Below, in pieces: positions 48,475-58,865 of a stretch of 64,000 bases of DNA. The notes beneath the pieces are model-generated. The model had not been told where the DNA came from. It was given only the letters and a program-made list of their open reading frames with translations, and did not search any database. Each line of letters begins with the position of its first letter. Positions within the stretch are counted from its first letter, which is position 1. A program made the translations under genes and the position numbers. This DNA comes from Nymphaea colorata (taxonomy: Eukaryota; Streptophyta; Magnoliopsida; Nymphaeales; Nymphaeaceae), in the NCBI RefSeq assembly GCF_008831285.2, contig NC_045142.1:25991876-26055875 (forward strand). The letters run 5' to 3'.

Positions 48475-49790
48475 TGTGGACCCTTTCATTAGAAGGGTCA
48501 AATGTTCCTGATTGGCATGTTACTGTTTAATGTGATCCATATTGGCTTCGGGTTCCGCCGCATTCCGTGAGATGACTTTTCACATGACGCGCAAATGATA
48601 CGTTACGACTCTAGCCGCCAGAACTCAAACTGAATTTTTTTATGGCGTTCTGGTACACTATTTCCGTGAGCAGAGACAGAGATACATAACTAGGAACGCA
48701 TGAAAAGTAAGGGCGGCCCCACTGGTTCTCTGTGTCCCTCGTTTGATGTGATACCACGTTTACATGTGCCCCATATTTGGATTTAGATTTGGTTCTGTAT
48801 GCCCTTCTTGTATGTAATCAGCAATCGAATCTGAATTTCTTCATCAGGTCCGCGCTAAGCAGATCAAAATTGGATCCATAATCGGGTATGTCTTATCCAT
48901 GTACAACCAAACATGAGATGAAAGAATCTAAAATCAAACGTAGTGGATAAGGAATGCTTGATCAAAGAGAAGCTTGTCAAAACATTTGGCGGGTTGGTGA
49001 TCTTGCAGCATGCGGTTGGTGTTGATCATGTCCACGGTTACTTGCAATAGAAGTAGGAGGAAGCAATGCATCGTATTTCCCAGTTCCGGTAGGTGTCAAT
49101 ATCGATCCATCATTATCAGCACCAGCTTGTAGAATCAGCTATGTAATTTCTTAGTCGCTGTTTCAAGTCACGGATTTTTCTTTTAAAAAAAAAAAAAAAA
49201 AAGATAGGAAGAAAGAAGACCTGGAAAACATTATCTCATGAAGAAAATAGAACCCAGAAATTGGAAGCTTGTTGGAACTGCCTGTTATGTGTTCGGGCGC
49301 CAAATGACCAAAATACACCCTACAAAGTCCTAAGCCTGTTTTCAAGGGGTTTGGATCCAAAAGACATCCGTTTGACCGCGAACACCAGCCACCCTCTCTC
49401 TCATTTTCCCATGAGGAAACAAACGATGCCTAGGAATTTCAAGTAGTTGGAGGCAATAAGTTCAAGTGAATGTCAATGTCATCTTATCTCGCCCAATTCA
49501 AATCTGGACCCAGATCCAATTTGAAGACTCAGCCCGAGTCCAAGCTTCGTTCACGTAAGGATGATGCCGGTCTCGGACCAGCACTGTTTGCTACTTTTGA
49601 ACGAACTGAATCCGAACAGGAAATTTTTGAACCGGATCAAATCATATTATTGTTTAAAACCCGAAGACATAATCCGGGTCCTGAAGGTGGTTAATCAGGG
49701 TCTCTTATGTCAGTGAATGATGACTTCCGTCTCTTCTCTTTAGCGACGGTTTCTCCATGCAACTGAAGATTGGTTTGGTGACTAAATCAG
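48475..49790. repeat. Blocks X and S (copy 6), right end of the array
   Basis: Block X (48475-48640) is followed by an incomplete S block (from about 48970), related to 34325-35480 and 35830-35940. It is the last trace of array sequence in the window, so the duplicated region ends at about 49.8 kb. Confidence 0.65.
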
Positions 49791-49799
49791 ACACCTTTT

Positions 49800-50345
49800 T
49801 AGTATTGTTGTTTCTGTTGATCAAAAGATTAGGAAAGAAAATCAAAGGTGTAACCAACAATATCTTCAAGATATTGATGCCAATCAAGATCCTAGAAATC
49901 AGGAAATGAATGACCCATGTATTCCTTTAAATGTTAATGGAACCTTTCACACAAATGATTGAGGCGTGTGAGAGAGAAACCTCTTGTTCGTGGACGTAGA
50001 CTCGATCCTGAGTCGAACCACGTTAAAACTCTCTGTGTCTTGGTGTTTTGCCTCTTTCCCTTTTATGGTATCAGAGTCAGACATGGTCATCTTCCTTTTC
50101 TGCAACCACAAGGTGTTCCAGCGAGCAATCCAGCCTACAGCAGGTTCAAAATGTGTTGATTGATGAATCAGAAGATTGCTGAGGAAATTCTGAGCAAAAC
50201 GAGCCCAAGAACGCTCGATTTGGCCCAAGAACGAGCTCGAAATCTGAATTTGAAGTTTCATCGGAATCTCTATGACCAAATAGCATGTAGCGTAGCTGGT
50301 CAAGAAAGCAACGCATATTTGAACATGTGTCTTGTTTGATTAACA
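49800..50345 (+). mobile_element. Fossil Copia-type LTR retrotransposon fragment
   Basis: A stretch resembling the end of a Copia long terminal repeat (gtcgaaccacgttaaaactc, ctctgtgtcttgg) is followed by tggtatcagagt, the usual initiator-Met tRNA primer-binding site of plant Copia elements, and then by a short piece of internal sequence. It is a broken, partial and probably old copy with no complete gene. The boundaries are approximate. Confidence 0.45.
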
Positions 50346-52680
50346 TGGATACTACTATGCGGATGGCATTGAGAATTGTGAGGAGGGGTTACAATCCCCT
50401 TCCCCTCATCTCTTTCTCTCTCTTCTCTCTCTCTCTCCCTCTCCTTTTGTACTAATTAGTCATTGTCCACAAAGAAAGGCACCAATTTCACACATATCTT
50501 GGTAGTTAAAAAACTTAGAACCCATAACTGAAATATCCTTGAACATTCTTTGAGAATTACGAGCCTAACAATTCACTCCCCCTGCTACTGATTCATATGG
50601 AAAGCCTTTTCAGTTTTCAGTATCAGTAGTTGTGGTGGAGTCAGAAAATTTTGATTGAGGGGCACTAATTTATCTCTCACTTAAGAGAATGAGTGATTGG
50701 AGGGCACTGAGTCAAGTCCGTGTAAGCACCACATGAGGCTGAACCTAAATCTAACTTAATCACAATATAAGATTTTCAGGAGCTGGTGTGGGCTCTACTT
50801 AGCAACCCAATTTGCATGAGACCATGAGAATGGGAGCAGTGGGAAAGCAAGCACGCCTTGTATTATTAATTGATTTTATTCTAAATCTTTTGAGATTCTT
50901 TATATCTTAGATATTATATATGACAGAAAGAAAGGTACGTATATGGTCCCTTCCTCGTTATCAGTAGTAGCATAATAATGTATAGGTCGGGTTTCACCAA
51001 GTGGCAAGTACTGTTGTACTCCCAAATATATAGTGTTTTCATAGGGGATGAAAGTAGTCAATACTAATTACGTAAGTTTGCTGAGTCCTTTTACTACAAA
51101 AGCAGATGCGGCAATAAGAAAATCTTAAAGTTTATCATCCTGTTCAACATTTTTTTGCCAATGTGTTGTTGCTACCTTTTTTCTTTTTGGGTAGGTTTGG
51201 ATTAAGGCAGAATCCTACCAATCAAATTGTTGGAAGTCTCTCATAACTCGGTGTCGTAGAAGAAATGAACATCATACTGCCACTTGCACATGATCAAATA
51301 TTCCCTGTTCACAAAGTCTATAGTTACGATGGCGTAGTCTTATAATTACTTGATCCTTAAGTTCGTACACCTTACCCTCTCTCTCATTTATGCAATTAGT
51401 TGGTTAGCTATTTTTAGAGACTTACATGTTTAAACTGACCTTTAATAATCGTTCTCATTACTTTTCTGATGTCAAACATGCGAGTAAATAGTTCATAGTT
51501 ATTCATTCAAGCAAAAATTGTATTTAGGGTATTTTGTGTGTGTGTGTATATATATATATACGCTTCTCGATCACCATATAGGACAGCTTTCTACTCAAGC
51601 CCTTTGGCTATCTAGAACAACTCCAGACATCTAAGAATTTGTTTCTGATCATTGTGAGGGTAAAATAAAACTGTACTAGCTAACTAGTGCATTAATTTGA
51701 AGCCTGCCCTGCTATGCGTGCGAAAATTAATATTCCACAGAATCCCCACTGTGACTAAGGCAAAAAGTGCAAGAATTGCCTAAAACGAGGATGCCAAAGC
51801 AAGTTGGCGGTCCATAGATACTCCAATATTTGTAATCAAATCCTCAAATATATGCTTTCGGCAGCAACAATCATCACACTTGGGTTTCCAAAAAAAAATG
51901 AAGATATTTTTGTGTATGGGAGACTTCATGACGAAACTTGCCAAAAAAGTTGGATTTTCCAGGTGCCAACATGTAATAGTCGTATATATATATATATATA
52001 TATATATATTGTATATGATACATGATACATGACATCCGCCTCTTGAGGGCCAGCAAACTGGAGCTCTGATATAGACCGGATTAAAAGTTCAAGTGAAGAC
52101 ATTACATTTGAAGAAGGTCAATATCTTCTAGTTTGATTGAGGATATATAAATATATGAATGGTGTATAAGAGGAACCAGGGGCAGAAGTAGCGGGGGGCG
52201 GCAGGAGCCATGGCCCCTCCCTTAAATTTTTAAGAATTCAAAATCTTATATTTAAAATTTTCATTTTAACAAATAATAAAAAAAATTGAACAATTATATT
52301 TCATTTCCTATTAAAATTTTGAAACTATAGTTTAGTTAGTGCAACAAAAAATTCCTAACTCAGGCCCAACTTTTCCATAGAAGCTACATAGCCAGCTTAG
52401 ATAGATAAACCCAAAGAGAAGCCATTATACCTTGGTCGGCTACAAATATAAAACAAGTCTTTACGGTCATGATTAGCATGTGATGAAGGCATTAATTCTA
52501 CGGTACCCAGGCCTGATGTTTCCACTGGCCACTTGAAGGCCGCTGTAGTTACCGCCTTCTTGGTCTTCATCGATCAAAAGGAAGCATTTCAAAGTCAGGT
52601 CGTCGGTTTCCATACAGTGGCCGCTGGTTTTCGAACGGAGATTGTTGGTTTTCATGCAGCGCTCGTGATCAGTAGCCATT
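50346..52680. other. Intergenic region, no gene seen
   Basis: This is AT-rich sequence with CT runs (50400-50450) and TA runs (51540-51560, 51983-52009). A segment at 52180-52350 with gccatggcccctcccttaaa resembles ends of common plant repeats but cannot be placed. A 68-codon minus-strand open frame (52473-52679, MATDHERC…) overlaps the promoter of the next gene and has no other support. Confidence 0.5.
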
Positions 52681-52690
52681 ACTTTCTCCC

Positions 52691-52698
52691 TATAAATT
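52691..52698 (+). promoter_or_regulatory. TATA box of the 52.8-kb gene
   Basis: TATAAATT on the plus strand, 135 bases before the ATG at 52826, followed by a purine-rich leader. Confidence 0.5.
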
Positions 52699-52825
52699 GA
52701 ATCACCCTTTCATCTTTCCTTGCCAATACAGCACAAGTCTTCTGACGTGTACCCATTAGAAGAACTTGCAATCTCTACAGTTCCAGTGCCGGGAGAGGGA
52801 GAGAGCAGGGAAAGAGAGAAGAAAA

Positions 52826-53128
52826 ATGTCATTTCTGTTTCCAGGCAGGAAACCCTCTCAGACCATGTGGGTTGAGGGTCCAACAGTGGACTGGGGTCAA
52901 GTGTGCAGGTTCTTGGCACCAACCCCAAGTAGCCAAACGGTCACCATAAAGACTGAGACGAGGCGCTCAGCCGTGCAGTTCAAGCAGCTTCCGGGCAGCA
53001 GCAATGGTGATTGCCAGATTCCGGCCCCTGCTAGGCCTTGCACGGACGAGTCGCCTGCGATCGACGCGTTGGAAGCCGCTTTGAGGTACCGAGGCTTCTA
53101 CATTTGCACTACCAGGAAGCGTGCTTGA
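52826..53128 (+). CDS. Small protein of unknown function (100 aa)
   Basis: I do not recognise this protein. The ATG at 52826 is preceded by an A-rich context (gaaaaatg) and a TATA box at a normal distance; the frame extends upstream without an ATG. The base composition is clearly richer in G and C than the flanks, and codon usage looks coding. The product starts MSFLFPGRKPSQTMWVEG, contains a basic segment (IKTETRRSAVQFKQLPG), a Cys-Pro-rich middle (CQIPAPARPCTDE) and a predicted helix (AIDALEAALRYRGFYIC), and ends in TTRKRA. There is no signal peptide or membrane segment. It is intronless as drawn. It could also be one exon of a longer gene, but no downstream exon is evident and the stop is followed by AT-rich sequence. 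Confidence 0.6.
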   Translation: MSFLFPGRKPSQTMWVEGPTVDWGQVCRFLAPTPSSQTVTIKTETRRSAVQFKQLPGSSNGDCQIPAPARPCTDESPAIDALEAALRYRGFYICTTRKRA

Positions 53129-54487
53129 CGGCAGCTTGCCTTCATACTGCATGCAAGGATCATGAGCTTGTGTGAGCTTATACATATGTATGGCTGCAAA
53201 ACTTATATATATATGTATATATGTGCAGTTTTTCAGGCCTACTACTTAGAAATTTAAGTATAGGTTGGTCCTGTCGGTCTGCTAAATGTAGCTTCGTGTA
53301 TGTCATAAGCCACAGGCTATAAATATGTGATGTTCTTCGGTTACAGACTTTTGTTAGAACGGAAGCCGAAGTGATGTGATTGATCATCGACGGCAGGTGC
53401 TTAGTGTCAGGATTGACATGTTTCTCTAATGGGCTCTTGGCATCATTGAGCCATTTTTCCCTGGTGAAAACAAAATGTTGTTCCGTTGCACATGGCCGAC
53501 CTTCCTGGAGATCATGCTTCTTGTCTTTTCATGATATGGAACCATACTAAAACTTGATTTATACATCTCCAACAACTTGAAGCAAATCCCATATTCTAAG
53601 GGAAAATTAGCAGAGTTTTTTTTTTTTTTTCCCTTCAATGTACAAGTTAAAATGCCTACAGGTGCCTAATAAGCGGTTCACAAGAGGTAATCCCATCCCC
53701 TTTCCTGCTCTTAGAGTCAAAAGGCGGTTTTAAGACTTGAATGGCTTATGTGATATACCTTGTTACACAATGGCTATTTGTCGTCAAACCTACATAAGAA
53801 CACGTTATCAACATGACACACAAACAAACTTACTATAAAGTTATGTATAGTTTTGATGGCGTTTAGAAATTTCTAGTGATCTTCTTTATGACGTTTAAAA
53901 GATTTCTTAGTTTTCTTGAGGGCATGTCCTTTTGTATTCATGCACAAGCCAAAGTTTCTGATATTTAATAAAAAAATAAATCATTAGATATTTAAATCAG
54001 GAGAACGCAAATATGTAATTATCTAGCTTAGGGGGCGAAAATTGTTATTTGTTATTCGAAACATGTGTCTGCGCTAGCTTAAGTCTCTAGATATCTCCCC
54101 AACAAGGGCCGGCTCATACATCCGCCTGCTCATAGATTAAACATAAAACTTTTAAATATAAGAAGTACAAAAAACGAATATTCGAGATGTCTGTATATTG
54201 GTATAATCTTTTAACTCCAATCGCTTGCATAAAAATATTTGCACATAGCTCAGCCAACGGCCACTATTTGGAATTAGTAACTGTGGAAGTATCCCTTGTT
54301 GTTTTATTGAACCCTTTCCCTACATATTCAGGATCTCCCAAAGCAAGTTCTTGATATACTCAATCTGCAATACGCCACTAGCTAGATATGTTGGCTGCAA
54401 GGATATTTTGCTTGCGTTTGCTACAGCTGATCAAGAACTCTAGGGAGTACCATTCAAAGAGATCAAGAATATATATGATATTTTATA

Positions 54488-54490
<3 letters not shown>
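53129..54490. other. Intergenic region, no gene seen
   Basis: This is AT-rich sequence that includes the likely 3' flank of the small gene (to about 53400). Several short open frames on the minus strand have no supporting features. Confidence 0.5.

Positions 54491-54534
<44 letters not shown>
54491..54534. repeat. (CT)n microsatellite
   Basis: This is an uninterrupted CT run of about 44 bases. Similar runs are at 4471-4512, 36149-36180, 63705-63722 and 63832-63851. Confidence 0.95.
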
Positions 54535-54536
<2 letters not shown>

Positions 54537-54561
54537 TGCGTGCGTTGGGCAGATCAATTCA

Positions 54562-54663
54562 GTATACGAGTATCCTACAATGATGCATGCTTAGCATAGA
54601 TCTCGTTTGATCGTATACGAGTATCCTACAATGATGCATGCTTAACATAGATCTCGTTTGATC
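54562..54663. repeat. 51-bp tandem duplication, two copies
   Basis: Copies 54562-54612 and 54613-54663 begin gtatacgagtatcctacaat and differ at one base (ttagcat versus ttaacat). The near identity points to a recent duplication. Confidence 0.92.
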
Positions 54664-57600
54664 GCTTTATGTCGTTGAGCCTACACAAATTTGCTGTTTT
54701 TTCTGCTGAAAAGATCAGTGCAAGATAAATACGGGAAATGGAGCCTTTTCTCAAAAAATGGAAGAACCGCCACCACAAAGCGGACGCCCAGGGAATAATG
54801 CCCTGAGTATGTCCAGGATTATCTATTGAACGAACCCCACAAAGTGGCTTGCCCTTTACGTCATAAGATTGTCCCCTTATGCTTAATTCAGTTAGAAAAT
54901 TGGTACCTGGTGGCTGCTAAGTGGGTTGGTGGCTGATAAATGGTCAGTCTCCAATTCAAGTATTAGCAGCATCAACCTCCTAAAGAGGTTATTAGTGTAC
55001 AAGTTACCACGCATTGAAGGTGGCACTTTAAAGCACCAAAAACAGGCCTGGAGGAAGGGTGGGGCACAATTCTCTCTATAGTAGGGCTATAGGGCTGTTA
55101 GATTACTCATCCATGACCTGATACAAAGTTGCATTCAATCCCTTCTACTAGAGAAGAAATCCAGGAAAATCCAGAGAGTTAGTCATCATCCATTTTCTCA
55201 TCCAGAAACACACAGGCAGAGCTAAGAGTGCGGCATTCAGCCATCACAGCAATATTCTAACATTTGGGGTTTGTGGAAGCAATCTGAATGCAAATTTGGT
55301 TTACCATAATAACAGTATCTTCTTTCCTTCGTGAACCATTGAATTTTCCTCCAGACTGTCGAGATGTGCCTTTCCTCACTCTTTTTGAGCGGCCGCAGTA
55401 CGTATCGCAGCAAGTTCGTTCACGAGATCAACATACTTTGCTGTTGAGGAAAAGCTGCATTTCTTGACTCCCCTGTTAGTAAACCATTGTTGGAAATCTA
55501 GCCTTCCATGTGTGTAAAAGTTTAAACATCTCTTGGAACACCAAGAGAACACCATTTTCTAAAGCTTCTAAGATACCGTACCTTTCAAATGTAGTCTCAT
55601 GCCAAACCATTGGATGACATATGTTCGCTAGCTCTTGAGTATGGCATATTCCTCCACTTAGAAAAATTAATGGCACTTGTTCACATCAACTTTTGGAGTC
55701 CATTATTAATAAGAAGACGTCCCAAGAAACTAGATCTTGAACGCATGGCTCAAGGGGAATTGAATGAGAGACCAAGGAACAAGAATACTTCTAAAGTTGC
55801 TCTCTTACAGAAAGATCACCTGAAGGAACCAACTCAGAAACCTTTGTTCCTAATGACCAATACAGAAAAGTAACACACTGCATAAAGAAAACTAAATTGC
55901 AACCAGTGGTTCAGTTCAATGGTAATGACGACCCTCTGAAACTTAAGATAGTTCATCATAGTTGCGACTTGCTCAGAGGCACAACAATCAATTGTCATGA
56001 AAGTCTTGTGATTCCTGAACCATGAATGTGCCTGAGAATCTCACAACATATAATAAACAACACACAGGGGCATTCCCTAGCATGAATCGTCACAAAGCAG
56101 AAGCAGAAGTGATGATATATATTAATAAGCAACCACAGCAAAACATAGAAAAGCTAACTGCAAGCAATGCAGCTTGATTGTTTTAAACCTCGGAAGTCCT
56201 AGCAGGAAAATGGTCACAGAAGCAGGCCCTCCGTTTTTGACAATCAGGAAAAATATAACACCATTATGTTTCACTTTCAAGGGACTCTCAAGAGCGATCT
56301 CTAAAGCAACAGTACGTCAATCCTGACAACCAGGCAGGCAAATGTTTCGACCAAGCTTCAGAAGGCCATAGTGCATAGCTGATTGCCTGCAGTATCAGCT
56401 CCTGCATCTGCCAAACTACTAAACAGCTCCCAGACCCCCAACAATTTGGACATGCAAAGCCATTGAACAAATTCGAGAATCCTCATTCTAAAACAAACAA
56501 GATATAATATTAATTTTTTGTTAAAATTCACAGCACAAATAATTTTATGGTATGGAAACATCCTCACTGACAAAATTGGGATATCAAAGTAGTAGCTGAA
56601 GAGAAAGAAAAAGAAAGGGACAGCGGCTATCAAAGAAACAATGGTAAAGGACAAAATTTCCCCCTGCAACTCTGGAGTTATTTATATATCCAGATGGGCC
56701 ACCACTTGTGGATGTTTGAGAACATATGCACACTGGATCTTTTGTTCATCACAGGTGGCATTAGGCCATTTATATCGATGAAAACCTGGAAAAGAATATC
56801 GCGTGAGTAACATAGGAAAGAAGAACGCAACAAACAACGCCAATTGAAAACATTGAGTACCACTATGTGTGTATCTAAATGTAAGTATGAATGAATAACA
56901 TGTATGTCTCCACACACAAGCATGAGTCTGTGTACTGTGTGCAGTAGTGGGAGCAAGAGAGAGAGAGAGAGACTATGCTAAATGGAAGCAGGCATCAGCA
57001 AGGATTTGAGAATTTGAGTATTTTTATGGAATTCAAAATGCGACCTACTACACAGAAGAGGACAAGAGAAGCACTAAAATGGAGGATATGTGCAACAGGG
57101 AATGGAGCAACGATCAAATAAGGCAGTTGTAGCTACATTTATAGGAACTGTACTCCATGGGTTTGTTACTAGGGGTTTTTTTTTATAGTTTTCTTTTCTC
57201 TACCTGGACGAATAAATGATTCTAGACATGAAGCCAATGGATCAAAACAAGAAAAAGAAGTGGTTCAAGAAGTTTTATCTTTTATTATCCAGAAGAAATC
57301 AACTGACATAACATATAACTCGTTCTTCTTTGTCCATTACAGAAATTAGGAACAAACTTTCTTTTCCATTGACCAGATTTGATCACCAAGGTTGACCCCA
57401 TGCATGCATCCCAGTTCCCCACTCATAAAAGTAGTAGTTAGAAAAGTTAATTGACTTCACTTTTTTTTCCAAATGACATACCTCAAAAATTATAAAGCAT
57501 ACCACAGAAATTTTTTTGGAAGAGAAAGGGATATTGGCCAGCGGTAAAGATTCTCATTTAGCCATTTGGCCGCTACTTTTGCTTGTTATAACAAACCTAT

Positions 57601-58844
57601 CATTACAGATACAATCTCTATGTCTGATCTTAAAAAGAACCACAGGTAGATCCTGCATAAGAAATAAGAGAACAAGCAGTAATGGATGCCCAAGTTGTGG
57701 AATTGCCTTAACAAGCCTAAGGAGTTCGAACCCCAAACCGCAATAACCAATCCACCATCACAATCTGCAGCAAAGTCCATCCTCAGCCATACTGGTTCCC
57801 TATCCTTCCCATCTTGACAGTTTTGTCCAATTGAATTCAACATCTTTCTCAAAATGTCAAAATAATATCTAAAATCAGATGTTACTGAAAACCTAATTTA
57901 GGGCATTTCTCCCCTCAAACCAGACCATGGGAGAAGACGATTAGTCATGCACGTTTGTGCTGACAAAATTGGTCGTACTGGTGTAATCAACATTGTTAGA
58001 AAATGCATCTTTGCTCTAATTTGAATATAAATAAATGTAAAGCAAAAATGCTAACTAGTTAATATTTTGCTTGGGTCATCCTATCTACACCATTCAAGCT
58101 TGACTGACCAGAATCCATGTGACCAACCATGTTTGAGCTCAAAAAGGCCCATGCTTAAGACTTCATTTAACCAAACCATGGAATGTGTGCAATTAGCAGC
58201 ACCACCAAAAGTGACTCCCTCAATAAGCACTAAATCAGGGTCATGCATCACATTCCCCAGAATCCCCACACATTAAGACATGCACCATCCAAATCAGGAA
58301 AAGCTACTTTAATTTATTTTCCGCTATTTACTTGTCCACCACAACAGTGGATAATGATGGACTCAGCAAGTGCATAATAAATATCAACTCATTCTTTCCA
58401 TGACTTTTGGGGCAGTCAGAATTCAACAATGCACAACCACAAAGCGTCTTCGCTTTGAAAACATGACATTGGACCGCTAAACCAGCTGAAAGCTCTAATA
58501 TACACCAACCTTTTATTCGGTTTATGTTAATAAGCAACCATGACACAACTTGCTCTTCAAAGCAACATTAAATTGTTGCGAACTACCTGAGGTCAAATTA
58601 ATTATACCTATGTCAACTCCGTGTTAAGGCAATTCATGATACAAGAACAACCATGGCAGTTAGTTCAACGCACAGCAATATCAACAACAAATCAATCAAC
58701 GTTTAACAAACTCTGACAAAACAAAATCCTTGTCACTAAAACACATAAAATTTTGAATGATAATTAACCGAACGGAACAATACCAGATTCAGCACGAGCT
58801 TTGTTACGTCAAACAAAATAATCCTCCCAGATTAAGAGGTGCTT
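54664..58844. other. Intergenic or NOG1 3' region, no gene confidently seen
   Basis: This is AT-rich sequence without a long open frame. Because a splice donor follows the NOG1 stop codon (58846), part of it is probably an intron and downstream noncoding exon of NOG1. Acceptor-like sites on the minus strand occur near 55441, 56650 and 56785. A 19-codon open end (…YVDLVNELAAIRTAAAQKE-stop) follows the one at 55441 and could be a terminal coding exon of an unidentified gene, but the rest of such a gene is not visible. Confidence 0.4.
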
Positions 58845-58850
58845 ACCTGA
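58845..58850 (-). promoter_or_regulatory. Splice donor in the NOG1 3' untranslated region
   Basis: On the minus strand the sequence reads TCAG|GTAAGC, close to the ideal plant donor. The intron would begin about 20 bases after the NOG1 stop codon (58866-58868). Confidence 0.55.
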
Positions 58851-58865
58851 TCCAAACACAACTTT

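Noticed and set aside
1-50000. Regularly repeated spacer blocks as a possible CRISPR-like or satellite array
   Set aside because: The units are kilobases long, irregular and interleaved with host genes in a plant genome. They are segmental duplicates.
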